A stretch of DNA of 15,578 bases from Pelotomaculum sp. UBA5255 (GCA_002408725.1 DHTR01000039.1:9437-25014); one strand, 5' to 3'. Shown: positions 1 to 6,873, numbered from the stretch's first letter. Translations and numbers: made by a program. The notes: generated by a model from the sequence alone, not told the origin.

Positions 1-384
1 AATTTTGACCCGGAGCAGCTCATCTCTTTCTGGTCCCATAAGCACGTTGCCTACATCTGCGGCGCCGGTAGCTTCGGCCTGCACCAGATGCTGATTACCC
101 CTCACGGCTGCGCCGGCCGCCTGGGCAGTCTCGTTCTGGACCTGCCGGTTTCACCGTCACCTCGCCCTGATAGTCCACACTGTCTTTACTTGAGGGAAGG
201 AAAATGTCTTGCCTGTGTCAAAAGCTGCCCCTCCGGAGCGCTGACCACACAGGGTCTGGATAAGCAAAAATGCTACCGTTATCTCCTGGCTGTGGACGCC
301 TATTACACCGATTTGGGAACCTGCGATGCTTGCGGCAAATGCGCCACCGGGGGGCCGTGCGCCGTATTAGAACCAAGGAATTAA
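1..384 (+). CDS. QueG-like 4Fe-4S protein, C-terminal part (5' truncated)
   Basis: The reading frame is open from base 1, so the gene starts outside the window; the first ATG at 88 is internal. The visible 127 residues contain YICGAGSFGLHQMLIT and a CAGRLGS stretch, then two cysteine clusters. The first is C-x7-C-x2-C-x3-CP (within CLYLREGKCLACVKSCP), followed by DKQKCYRYLL; the second is C-x2-C-x2-C-x5-C near the end. This order resembles the C-terminal ferredoxin part of epoxyqueuosine reductase (QueG)-like proteins, which bind two 4Fe-4S clusters. Many Clostridia and archaea carry such paralogues with unknown substrates, so true queuosine synthesis is not established. The iron-sulfur nature is secure; the exact function is not. 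The stop TAA is at 382-384 and the next gene is convergent. Confidence 0.8.
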   Translation, partial: NFDPEQLISFWSHKHVAYICGAGSFGLHQMLITPHGCAGRLGSLVLDLPVSPSPRPDSPHCLYLREGKCLACVKSCPSGALTTQGLDKQKCYRYLLAVDAYYTDLGTCDACGKCATGGPCAVLEPRN

Positions 385-465
385 TCCAGCAAGACAAGCC
401 CCGGGCAGGTGACCTTATCCGGGACAGTTAATACCCCTGGAGCGTACTTAATTAATTTTTTAGTA

Positions 466-491
466 GGGGAGGGGCGTCAAATCCCGTCCCC
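466..491. other. G/C-rich stem-loop between convergent genes
   Basis: GGGGAGGG at 466-473 can pair with CCC-g-TCCCC at 483-491, with a single bulged G. It lies in the 116-bp gap between the iron-sulfur gene and the convergent reductase gene, so it may serve as a transcription end for one or both. Neither strand shows a clear U-tract just after the stem, which makes the terminator reading weak. Confidence 0.3.
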
Positions 492-500
492 GTCCCGCTT

Positions 501-2150
501 CTATTTCAGTGCCTCGTACGACTTGTAGCCCCCGCTGATATTTTTTACCTTGTAACCTTTTTGGCATAGAATTCGGTTGGCGACATAACTTCTCTGCCCT
601 GACTGGCAGTAAATGAGGACATCCCTGTCTTTGGGGATTTCATCCAGCCTTTTCCGGATGTCATCCAGCGGAATATTCAAAGACCCTTCCACGGCGCCAA
701 ATTTCGCTAATTCTTTGGCTGTCCGCACATCAAGCACAGAGGCGCCGCCGGTAACCAGCTGCTCCAATTGCTCCCAGCGAACTGTTTCCACTTCTTTTCT
801 TAGAATATTGGCCGCTACGTAGCCAACCATGTTGACAGGGCTTTTGGCCGAGGAAAACGGGGGGGCATAGGCCAATTCCAACTCCTGCAGGTCAAAGACG
901 GTCATTTTGGCCCGGAGGGCCGTGGCCAGCACGTCAATACACTTGTCCACTCCTGTGTAGCCGACAACCTGAGCACCCAGGATTTTCCCTTCAAGGGGCG
1001 TGAATAGTAGCTTCATGGACATCTGCACACCCCCAGGGTAATAAGCGGCATGGGGATCGGAGTGGATTTGACAGTCCAAATAATCAATCCCAAGCCTCAT
1101 CAGTGTCTTTTCATTGGCCCCGGTAACCGCCACTGTCATATCCATGAGTTTGACGATGGCCGTACCCTGAACACCCCTGTGTTTGACGGGGGAACCGGCA
1201 ATGTTGTCGGCTACCAGGCGCCCCTGGCGGCTGGCCGGCCCGGCCAGGGGAACCAGGACGTCCAGGCCGGTTACAAGGTGTTTAACCTGAATAGCATCAC
1301 CCACGGCATAAATGGAAGGATCTGAGGTGCGCGAGTATTCATCCACCAGAATCCCCCCGGTAGAACCAATTGCCAGCCCGGCTTCTTTAGCCAGCCATAC
1401 CTCCGGCTTAACGCCAATTGCCAGGACCACCATAGCGGCCGGAATTTCCCTGCCGCTTTCCAGAATCACCTTCTCCACCCGGGAAGACCCTTCGAACGCC
1501 GTTGACTTGTCTCCCAGAACCAGCCTGATGCCCTGTTCTTGAAGGTACTTGTGGACGATTGCCGCCATTTCCGGGTCCAGTGGCCCCAGCACCTGCCGGG
1601 CAGCTTCCACCACGGTTACTTGAACCCCCCTGAGATGCAGGACTTCAGCCATTTCCAGCCCGATAAACCCGCCCCCGATAACCACTGCCGAGGCAGGCTT
1701 TTCAGATTCAATATACTCCTTGATCCTGTCGCTGTCCGGTACATTCCGAACTGTAAACACATTGGGCAGGTTTATCCCGGGAATGTCCGGGATAATCGGA
1801 GCTGCCCCGGGGGACAGGAGCAAATAGTCGTAACTCTCCAGGTACATTTTTTGATTCTGCAGATCACTGACTTCCACCTGTTTTTCACGGGGGAAGATGC
1901 GCCGGACTTCACTCCCAGTCCGCACATCTATGTTGTATTGCCTTTTCATCCTACCTGGAGTTTGGACAAGCAAACTCTTTCTCTTCGGTATGACACCCCC
2001 AACATAGTAGGGCAGGCCGCAACTGGCAAAAGATATGTGCTCCCCCCGTTCAAACATGATGATCTCCATTGTTTCATCCAGCCTTCTCAGCCGGGCCGCC
2101 GCACTTGCACCCCCGGCCACGCCCCCAACGATGACGATTTTTTTTGTCAA
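501..2150 (-). CDS. CoA-disulfide / persulfide reductase with C-terminal rhodanese domain
   Basis: A 549-residue flavoprotein. Residues 1-450 form a pyridine nucleotide-disulfide oxidoreductase: the FAD-binding GGVAGGASAA is at 9-18, the single redox Cys44 sits in SFASCGLPYY (typical of CoA-disulfide reductases rather than CxxxxC enzymes), the NAD(P)H-binding GGGFIG is at 159-164, and YAVGD is at 281-285. Residues 460-549 are a rhodanese domain with active-site Cys515 in CQSGQRS. This fusion matches NADH-dependent persulfide/polysulfide reductases (Npsr type) and CoADR-RHD enzymes, which reduce CoA disulfide, CoA persulfide or polysulfide in the cytoplasm. The start is TTG at 2150-2148, preceded by GAGGAGG about 11 bases upstream. 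It lies 44 bases after the C_GCAxxG_C_C gene and is probably cotranscribed with it. Family assignment is firm; the physiological substrate is not. Confidence 0.93.
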   Translation of the reverse strand: MTKKIVIVGGVAGGASAAARLRRLDETMEIIMFERGEHISFASCGLPYYVGGVIPKRKSLLVQTPGRMKRQYNIDVRTGSEVRRIFPREKQVEVSDLQNQKMYLESYDYLLLSPGAAPIIPDIPGINLPNVFTVRNVPDSDRIKEYIESEKPASAVVIGGGFIGLEMAEVLHLRGVQVTVVEAARQVLGPLDPEMAAIVHKYLQEQGIRLVLGDKSTAFEGSSRVEKVILESGREIPAAMVVLAIGVKPEVWLAKEAGLAIGSTGGILVDEYSRTSDPSIYAVGDAIQVKHLVTGLDVLVPLAGPASRQGRLVADNIAGSPVKHRGVQGTAIVKLMDMTVAVTGANEKTLMRLGIDYLDCQIHSDPHAAYYPGGVQMSMKLLFTPLEGKILGAQVVGYTGVDKCIDVLATALRAKMTVFDLQELELAYAPPFSSAKSPVNMVGYVAANILRKEVETVRWEQLEQLVTGGASVLDVRTAKELAKFGAVEGSLNIPLDDIRKRLDEIPKDRDVLIYCQSGQRSYVANRILCQKGYKVKNISGGYKSYEALK

Positions 2151-2194
2151 GGTTACTTCGTCCTCCTCTTTGCGTAAGGTATAATTCCGCTATC

Positions 2195-2713
2195 CTACAC
2201 CCTTTTGGCCACATTTTCACCAAAAGGCTGGATATAGCCTTCTTCCTGTCCCTTCAGGATATACGCCATAGCCATTCCCGCCGCCTCAATGACCATCTTC
2301 AGGCACGCCCTGAACCTGTCCTTGTCAAACCATTCCGGGTAGTTTTCATTAAGCTTGCCGCAGTCCAGTGTTCCGAATTTTTCCTTAAAATCATGTGACA
2401 TCCCGTTAAATAAGCGGTAGAGTCCGGGGTTGCCATAGAGGCGGTCTACCCTGTCCTGGAATTTCCCTTCCAGCGGGTTGCGGCGCCCGTGCACCGCTCC
2501 TACCGCCATAACGGCCCCAATCAGAGCGCCGCAATTATTTCCTGCTAACCCCATGCCACCTCCGAAACCGGTGGCAAGGGCTACGGTTTCAGCAGGAAAA
2601 TCCGTTATCCCGGTATCGATAACCGCTTTAAACACCGACTCCGAACAATTGAGACCGTCACGAAAGTTTTGCTTCGCATTAGCCCTGGCCTTTTCAACCA
2701 GTTCATTACTCAT
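2195..2713 (-). CDS. C_GCAxxG_C_C family redox-type protein
   Basis: The protein has 172 residues when started at the ATG at 2713-2711, which has a strong GGAGGAGGG site just upstream. A longer open frame to 2857 runs through promoter-like and hairpin sequence and is rejected. The family signature is visible: Cys23 in LNCSES, then GFGGGMGLAGNNCGALIG with Cys61, then Cys118 in TLDCGK and Cys137 in FRACLK. These four conserved cysteines define the C_GCAxxG_C_C family (putative redox-active proteins), often located near oxidoreductases in anaerobes; their biochemical role is not well defined. The downstream neighbour, 44 bases away, is a disulfide/persulfide reductase, which suggests a thiol or metal-redox partnership (inference). 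There is no signal peptide; the glycine-rich helix around residues 48-72 is moderately hydrophobic. Confidence 0.88.
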   Translation of the reverse strand: MSNELVEKARANAKQNFRDGLNCSESVFKAVIDTGITDFPAETVALATGFGGGMGLAGNNCGALIGAVMAVGAVHGRRNPLEGKFQDRVDRLYGNPGLYRLFNGMSHDFKEKFGTLDCGKLNENYPEWFDKDRFRACLKMVIEAAGMAMAYILKGQEEGYIQPFGENVAKRV

Positions 2714-2750
2714 AAAATTCCCTCCTCCTATCTTGTAGACCTGTCGGAAT

Positions 2751-2768
2751 ATTATAAATTTATAAATT
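2751..2768 (-). promoter_or_regulatory. Candidate -10 box and 12-bp palindrome upstream of the C_GCAxxG_C_C gene
   Basis: On the minus strand TATAAT lies at 2756-2751, about 38 bases upstream of the ATG. It directly abuts the perfect palindrome AATTTATAAATT at 2757-2768, which occupies the spacer. No good TTGACA-like -35 is visible at the right distance, so this may be an activator-dependent or weak promoter. The palindrome could be an operator or simply AT-rich spacer. Confidence 0.35.
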
Positions 2769-2784
2769 CTACGGTCTGGACTTA

Positions 2785-2807
2785 ATTCCTTTCTTTTAGA
2801 AAGGAAT
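2785..2807. repeat. 9-bp perfect inverted repeat
   Basis: ATTCCTTTC at 2785-2793 and GAAAGGAAT at 2799-2807 are perfect inverted copies around a 5-base loop. They lie in the divergent intergenic region, about 72 bases upstream of the C_GCAxxG_C_C start. No U-tract follows on either strand, so an operator or leader hairpin is more likely than a terminator. Confidence 0.5.
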
Positions 2808-2811
2808 GTCA

Positions 2812-2846
2812 AAAAGTATCCCCGGAAAAGCCGGGCAATAGCTTTT
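2812..2846. repeat. Imperfect stem-loop in the divergent intergenic region
   Basis: The outer arms AAAAG/CTTTT (2812-2816 and 2842-2846), then TAT/ATA, then the inner arms CCCGG/CCGGG (2821-2825 and 2831-2835) pair around an AAAAG loop. Read on the minus strand the stem is T-rich at its 3' side, so it could act as a weak terminator or attenuator toward the C_GCAxxG_C_C gene. Confidence 0.35.
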
Positions 2847-2867
2847 AAATTCGACAAAATGAGGCTC

Positions 2868-2896
2868 TTCCCTGTTGTGCTGCAGGAGGGTATAAT
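2868..2896 (+). promoter_or_regulatory. Candidate promoter for the 60-residue protein
   Basis: A perfect TATAAT lies at 2891-2896, 22 bases before the GTG start. The -35 position, 17 bases upstream (TTCCCT at 2868-2873), matches poorly. The predicted transcript start is close to 2903, right before the GGAGGT ribosome binding site at 2905-2910, so the leader would be very short. Confidence 0.45.
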
Positions 2897-2918
2897 ACTT
2901 AAACGGAGGTGTTAAAAA

Positions 2919-3101
2919 GTGGCAATGATGCGGTTCAAGGGCAGGTATGTGCCCGATCGAAATGGTAAATTGAAACTTGTTATCAAGCTGATGAATATCA
3001 ATGTCGACCTGCCCGGTTCCAGCAATGCTTATTCCTCCAGCTTGTTAAAACCACCTGCCTGGTACGGCAGGCTCTGGCTTTGGTTAAAATCCAGAACATA
3101 A
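2919..3101 (+). CDS. Small basic protein of unknown function (60 aa)
   Basis: It starts with GTG at 2919 behind GGAGGT at 2905-2910 (8-base spacing), with a TATAAT upstream and a hairpin terminator immediately after the TAA. The predicted product begins MAMMRFKGRYVPDRNGKLKL and ends PAWYGRLWLWLKSRT. It is basic, with an aromatic Trp-rich C-terminus and no obvious transmembrane helix, signal peptide or cysteine motif. I do not recognise a family. The complete expression setting (promoter, RBS, terminator) is the main reason to call it a real gene. It diverges from the C_GCAxxG_C_C gene and converges on the DUF503 gene. The Trp-rich tail might associate with membranes or RNA, but that is speculation. 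Confidence 0.68.
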   Translation: MAMMRFKGRYVPDRNGKLKLVIKLMNINVDLPGSSNAYSSSLLKPPAWYGRLWLWLKSRT

Positions 3102-3130
3102 ATAAGCCGCATGCTGCGGCTTATCATTTT
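3102..3130. terminator. Hairpin terminator between convergent genes
   Basis: ATAAGCCGCA (3102-3111) and TGCGGCTTAT (3115-3124) form a 10-bp perfect stem with a 3-base loop, followed on the plus strand by CATTTTAT. It starts right after the stop codon of the 60-residue protein and lies 4 bases beyond the stop of the DUF503 gene on the other strand. It can therefore end transcription in both directions. Confidence 0.7.
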
Positions 3131-3410
3131 ATAATAACTCTGTTTGGTAGTCGGTGATTAAAATCGTCCCTTGGGCTTCGATAAAGCGTACCACCGCGGA
3201 TAATACCTGGTGGACATGGGCTTGCTCACAGCTAATGAAAGATACCCCGAGAATACAGCGCTGCCAGGTATCCTGCTCGCCCACCTCCGCCACCGATACG
3301 TTAAAACGGCTTTTAATCCGGTCAATGATGCTTTTTATGACCCTTCTTTTTTCCTTGAGCGAATTGGCTTCGCCCAGGAACAATTCCACGGTCAAGACGC
3401 CTATAATCAA
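3129..3410 (-). CDS. DUF503 family protein (YlxP-type)
   Basis: The 93-residue product starts at TTG 3410-3408, eight bases after GGGAGG; a longer frame to 3521 would run through an RNA-hairpin region and overlap the upstream gene, so it is rejected. The sequence shows the family hallmarks: IIGVLTVELFL at the start, NSLKEKRRVIKSIIDRIKSRFNVSVAEV, then DTWQRCILGVSFIS, and a final helix VVRFIEAQG. The length is typical for the family (about 90-95 residues). In Bacillus the homologue YlxP is encoded in the nusA-infB-rbfA region and is associated with ribosome biogenesis; here the gene instead follows a HAD phosphatase by 83 bases. The fold is a small ferredoxin-like alpha/beta domain by family knowledge. 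Molecular function is not established. Confidence 0.88.
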   Translation of the reverse strand: MIIGVLTVELFLGEANSLKEKRRVIKSIIDRIKSRFNVSVAEVGEQDTWQRCILGVSFISCEQAHVHQVLSAVVRFIEAQGTILITDYQTELL

Positions 3411-3426
3411 AGAGATTTCCTCCCGC

Positions 3427-3491
3427 AAAAAGGTCCGGGATTTGTGGTCGCTCCCCTGCACAGGGAAACTGCCGCGAACACCGGCCTTTTT
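3427..3491 (-). repeat. Nested imperfect hairpin between the HAD phosphatase and DUF503 genes
   Basis: AAAAAGG (3427-3433) pairs with CCTTTTT (3485-3491). After one bulged base, CCGG (3435-3438) pairs with CCGG (3481-3484). A second segment TGGTCGC (3445-3451) pairs 6 of 7 with GCGAACA (3474-3480), and CCCTGCACAGGG at about 3455-3465 can close a small inner stem. It fills nearly all of the 83-base intercistronic gap and ends just before the DUF503 ribosome binding site, so it could be an attenuator, processing site or translational control element. Confidence 0.5.
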
Positions 3492-3493
3492 TA

Positions 3494-4123
3494 TTACAGG
3501 TATTTTATTAAATCTTCCCACCGGTCGATCAGCCCGTCCGGCTCCAGTTGCTCCAACTCCTCGCGTCTGCCCAGACCCCAGGTAACGCCCAAGGTGCGTG
3601 AGCCGGCGTTTTTCCCGGTCAAAATATCAAACCGACTGTCTCCTACAAGGATCGAGTGCACAGCCTTAATCCCCAAATAATTCAGGGCATTTAAAAGTGG
3701 TTCCGGTTCCGGCTTATGCTTAATTACATCATGGGCTGTTACCACAATGTCCATATACGGTTCGATTCCGGTAAAAGCAATGGTTCTTGAAGCCCCGGGC
3801 TTACCCTTGGAAGTGACGATACCCATCCGGATTCCCTTTTCCTTGAGCCGATCCAATAAGGGCAAGGTACCGGGAAAAAGACTTGTATAACGGTCATGGT
3901 CCCGGTGGTAATAAAACTGGTACAGTTCTTCAAATCGCGAGGCCTGTTCACCGGAAAAGTGCCTGCCAATGTCTTTCAGCGGCAGACCAATCATCTTAAC
4001 AACATCGTCATTACCCCACGGGATCTTCAACTCTTCGAATACCTGCCGATACGTCCTCACGATCAGCGGCAGGGAATCCACAAGGGTTCCGTCTAAATCA
4101 AACAATACTGCCTTTGTTTTCAT
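3494..4123 (-). CDS. HAD-superfamily phosphatase (PpaX / phosphoglycolate phosphatase-like)
   Basis: A 209-residue protein with all four HAD motifs. Motif I is DLDGTLVDS (9-17) with nucleophile Asp9 and acid/base Asp11; motif II is IVTSK (102-106); motif III is Lys137 in HKPEPEP; motif IV is GDSRFD (161-166). The helical cap between residues 17 and 85 is the subclass I type used by phosphoglycolate phosphatase, beta-phosphoglucomutase and the pyrophosphatase PpaX. The length (about 210) and the order of segments best fit the PpaX/Gph group. The substrate could be pyrophosphate, 2-phosphoglycolate or another small phosphate ester; sequence alone does not decide. The start is ATG at 4123 with AGAGGT five bases upstream. 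The DUF503 gene follows after a structured 83-base gap. Confidence 0.88.
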   Translation of the reverse strand: MKTKAVLFDLDGTLVDSLPLIVRTYRQVFEELKIPWGNDDVVKMIGLPLKDIGRHFSGEQASRFEELYQFYYHRDHDRYTSLFPGTLPLLDRLKEKGIRMGIVTSKGKPGASRTIAFTGIEPYMDIVVTAHDVIKHKPEPEPLLNALNYLGIKAVHSILVGDSRFDILTGKNAGSRTLGVTWGLGRREELEQLEPDGLIDRWEDLIKYL

Positions 4124-4224
4124 CGTTACCTCTCTTCAATGTGAACAAACTTATAGCCGGCCTGGCGAGACTCTCACAGGAGGCTTTTTTAAGCATATAT
4201 TTATAAAAAAGGATTGCTAAAACA

Positions 4225-4593
4225 ATGTTAAATTTTAACCCTTTCAGAAGGGAGAAACCCTCCGTTAGAGCTTTGAATCAACACACTGCAAAAGACTGCC
4301 AAAATGGAGCGCTGGTAGAAAACCAGTTGGAAATTAAGATTGAAAACATCCTGGTCAAAATCACGCGCTGTTCCGGCATTCCCCCCCAAAACGAGCTGTC
4401 CGCTTTTATCCCCAGGGCGGAGATTCGCCGGAGGCGCTACGAGAACGGGCTTCTTTGGGCTGACGAAGAAATCATTTTGAGCAGCATTACCCTGGTTGAT
4501 GCGCCCCGCCACCCGCCCGAACAGGCAAAGAGGCTCGCGCGCAGCTTGGCGCCCGCCCCGCCGGAAGTCAGTTTCACATATAAACCCCGTTAA
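4225..4593 (+). CDS. Hypothetical protein, 122 aa
   Basis: The ATG at 4225 follows AAAAGGA at 4207-4213 with a somewhat long 11-base gap. The product begins MLNFNPFRREKPSVRALNQH and continues with an amphipathic strand-rich segment (residues about 31-47), a charged stretch rich in Arg and Glu (AEIRRRRYENG) and a Pro-rich tail ending FTYKPR. There is no signal peptide, no transmembrane segment and only two cysteines. I recognise no family. Codon use (varied third positions, ordinary Glu/Lys/Arg balance) looks coding, whereas the overlapping opposite-strand frame 4623-4228 gives an unnatural composition and is taken as its shadow. It diverges from the HAD gene and converges on the metallophosphoesterase gene. 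Confidence 0.6.
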   Translation: MLNFNPFRREKPSVRALNQHTAKDCQNGALVENQLEIKIENILVKITRCSGIPPQNELSAFIPRAEIRRRRYENGLLWADEEIILSSITLVDAPRHPPEQAKRLARSLAPAPPEVSFTYKPR

Positions 4594-4646
4594 TCTTACC
4601 CCGCCGGGAGATCCTTCGCTCACGCAAAGGTCAAATTATGACTGTA

Positions 4647-5387
4647 TTATGATTCTCTAATCAGTATAGGAGAAAAACCAACATAGTCGGCACTGACCAG
4701 GTGAAAGTTGATACCCCAGGCACAATGGGGAAGGCGATGGCCGGTAGCCGCGCCATGCAGGTGACCGTAAACAACGGTGCTGACACCGTACTCCTGAAAT
4801 AGTTCAATAAGTTCGTTTTTTTCATGCCGGTCGTTGGTGGGCATGAAATGGATTATTACAATTTTATCCTCAACGGAGGAACTGGCGCTCTTTAGCGAGT
4901 TTTCCATCCGGATTAGCTCCCGGCGGTATATTTTATAGTCCTTCTCCTGGTAGTAATCCCCGCCGGGGCAGGTCCATCCACGGGAACCACAAACAGCCGT
5001 CTTCCCGAAAACCAGATGATCATTCTGAATCACCCGCATATTAGCGGGGAGCACCGCCCTGACGCGGGACAGGCTTTGCCACCAGTAATCATGATTGCCG
5101 GCCACACCGGCGATGGTCCCCGGCAGAAGGCCAAGATAGGCCAGGTCATAACACGCCTCGTTAAGATTCATCGCCCAGGAAAAATCACCGGGCATTAAAA
5201 CCACGTCCCCCAAATCAACCGTGCCCAGCCAATTTTCATAAAGCTTTCGGTAGTGGTGCCGCCACTCATCGCCGAAGAGATCCATCGGTTTACTGGTTTC
5301 GACATCCTCCCACCGCGACGGATCAACAGTTCGCCTGAAAGAAAGGTGTACATCCCCGATAGCAAAAAACTTCAAATTTTCCCTCAC
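4647..5387 (-). CDS. Calcineurin-like metallophosphoesterase
   Basis: A 246-residue cytoplasmic enzyme with the full dimetal site: GDVH (Asp12, His14), GDFSW (Asp68), GNHDYWW (Asn98, His99), His180 in IIHFMP, and GHLHG (His209, His211). It belongs to the family of stand-alone bacterial phosphoesterases found in Firmicutes; the substrate (nucleotide, phosphodiester or protein) cannot be read from the sequence. The longest form starts at GTG 5387-5385 with only a weak AGAAG upstream. TTG at 5375-5373 has GAGGG five bases upstream and would give a protein four residues shorter that still contains every motif, so the start is uncertain. It follows hflX by 160 bases on the same strand, with no clear terminator between, so read-through from hflX is plausible. 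Confidence 0.9.
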   Translation of the reverse strand: MRENLKFFAIGDVHLSFRRTVDPSRWEDVETSKPMDLFGDEWRHHYRKLYENWLGTVDLGDVVLMPGDFSWAMNLNEACYDLAYLGLLPGTIAGVAGNHDYWWQSLSRVRAVLPANMRVIQNDHLVFGKTAVCGSRGWTCPGGDYYQEKDYKIYRRELIRMENSLKSASSSVEDKIVIIHFMPTNDRHEKNELIELFQEYGVSTVVYGHLHGAATGHRLPHCAWGINFHLVSADYVGFSPILIRES

Positions 5388-5503
5388 TGCTTTTCTTCTA
5401 GATTTAATCGGAATATGCTCTGAATAACCATGTCCAGTAGTTGACAGAGCACAGGTTGAGCTCTTTTGACTCCGGATACAGCTCCGCTCGGTGCCTGTCT
5501 GAC

Positions 5504-5515
5504 GTCATTAATGAC
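5504..5515. repeat. 12-bp perfect palindrome between hflX and the phosphoesterase gene
   Basis: GTCATTAATGAC is its own reverse complement and lies 33 bases downstream of the hflX stop on the minus strand. It may be a protein-binding site for the downstream phosphoesterase gene, but no promoter elements are evident near it. Confidence 0.3.
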
Positions 5516-5547
5516 TAGCAACCGTCTACAAGAACAGCCGGTAATAT

Positions 5548-6831
5548 TTATGTCATTGAAGCACTTTTTTCTTCCTTTAACCTGGCATTCACCCTTTTTG
5601 CCCAGACAATTTCAATCTCTGCATCCACAGTGACGCCATCCTGGCCGTGCTCCTCCTGGAGCACTTTACCCTTTTCATGCAATACGGAAAGCAAGCCTGT
5701 TTTTCGGTAGGGAATGAAAAATGTCATTCTGACCCGTCTGCAGGAAAGGACCCCGGCCACCGCTTCCAGCATTTCGTCCAGCCCCCGGCCGTCCAGGGCC
5801 GAAACCGCTACCGAAGGAGAACTGATTGTGCTTACAGGCAGTTCAAAGCCAGGTATAAGGTCCGTTTTGTTATACACTGTGATACAGGGTTTCGATCTGC
5901 TTCCCAGGGATTCCAGCACCCGGTTCACTGCTTCAATTTGCCCCTCCAGGTTAGGATGGGAGGCGTCCACAATGTGAAGAAGAAGATCAGCTTCCACCAC
6001 TTCCTCCAGCGTCGCCCTGAATGCCGCCACCAGGTGGTGGGGCAGATTTCGAATAAAACCGACAGTGTCCGTCAGGAGAACAGCTTCGTTATTGGGCAGG
6101 ACCACCCGGCGGGTGGTTGGATCAAGGGTGGCAAACAATTTATCTTCCACCAGAACCTGGGCACCGGTCAGCTTCTTTAAAATGGTTGATTTTCCTGCGT
6201 TGGTGTAGCCCACCAGAGCAGCCAGTGGAACGGGAACCTCCTTGCGGCTGCGGCGCAGCAGCTCTCGGTGCTTTCTAACGTCCCTGATAGCTTCATTCAA
6301 TTCCGCGATACGTCTGCGAATGCGCCTTCGGTCCACTTCCAGCTTTGTTTCACCAGGTCCCCTTGTCCCTATCCCGCCCCCCAACCGGGATAGCTCGACT
6401 CCCCGCCCGATTAAACGGGGCAGGAGGTAGTTGAGTTGGGCTAGTTCCACCTGAAGTTTGCCCTCCCGGGTCCTGGCCCTGCAGGCAAAGATATCCAGGA
6501 TCAGCTGGGTTCGGTCAATGACTCGTATACCTGTAATGTTTTCCAGGTTGCGTGCCTGTGCGGCAGAAAGTTCACGGTCAAAGATAACCAGGCCAGCCCC
6601 TGAGGATCGGCAGGATTCTGCCAGTTCTTCCACCTTGCCCCGGCCCAGAAACGTTGCGGCATCCGGCCTGCCCCTGCGCTGGGTGACTTGCAGCAGAACG
6701 TCCGCCCCGGCGGTATCGGCCAGTCGCGCCAGTTCCTCCAGGGAATAGGCGGTTTCTTCCGGATTTGCCGCCGTCGTCTCCATGCCTACCAGGATCGCTT
6801 TTTCACGCTCTCCCTCCAGTGTAAATTCCAA
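5548..6831 (-). CDS. hflX: GTPase HflX
   Basis: A 427-residue member of the Obg-HflX GTPases. The N-terminal HflX domain (about 1-195) contains FLGRGKVEEL, LIFDREL-type (VIFDREL) and the family signature GGGIGTRGPGETKLEVDRR at 151-169. The G domain has P-loop GYTNAGKST (208-216), switch II DTVGF (255-259), NKTD (321-324) and SAL (344-346). HflX binds the 50S subunit and splits stalled 70S ribosomes under heat and antibiotic stress; it is heat-inducible in E. coli. The start is TTG 6831-6829 with GGAGAG seven bases upstream. It lies 139 bases after clpB on the same strand but has its own consensus promoter at 6874-6902. The C-terminal domain (about 370-420) is present, so the protein is complete. 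Confidence 0.96.
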   Translation of the reverse strand: MEFTLEGEREKAILVGMETTAANPEETAYSLEELARLADTAGADVLLQVTQRRGRPDAATFLGRGKVEELAESCRSSGAGLVIFDRELSAAQARNLENITGIRVIDRTQLILDIFACRARTREGKLQVELAQLNYLLPRLIGRGVELSRLGGGIGTRGPGETKLEVDRRRIRRRIAELNEAIRDVRKHRELLRRSRKEVPVPLAALVGYTNAGKSTILKKLTGAQVLVEDKLFATLDPTTRRVVLPNNEAVLLTDTVGFIRNLPHHLVAAFRATLEEVVEADLLLHIVDASHPNLEGQIEAVNRVLESLGSRSKPCITVYNKTDLIPGFELPVSTISSPSVAVSALDGRGLDEMLEAVAGVLSCRRVRMTFFIPYRKTGLLSVLHEKGKVLQEEHGQDGVTVDAEIEIVWAKRVNARLKEEKSASMT

Positions 6832-6873
6832 TCAATTCTCTCCGTTTCTTTCTCTATAAATAGCTTTACAGCC

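Noticed and set aside
2714..2857. N-terminal extension of the C_GCAxxG_C_C protein
   Set aside because: The extension translates promoter and hairpin sequence, and the ATG at 2713 has a much better ribosome binding site and fits the family's usual start.
3411..3521. N-terminal extension of the DUF503 protein overlapping the HAD gene
   Set aside because: It runs through the nested hairpin; the TTG at 3410 has a well-placed GGGAGG and gives the family's normal length.
4228..4623. 131-residue minus-strand frame opposite the 122-residue hypothetical gene
   Set aside because: Unnatural composition (long Gly/Arg/Phe runs), no family resemblance and no good RBS; the plus-strand frame has the more coding-like codon pattern.
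4626..4635. Single GGTCAAA heptad as a CtsR box
   Set aside because: Only one half-site is present, in no promoter context; CtsR needs a tandem pair.
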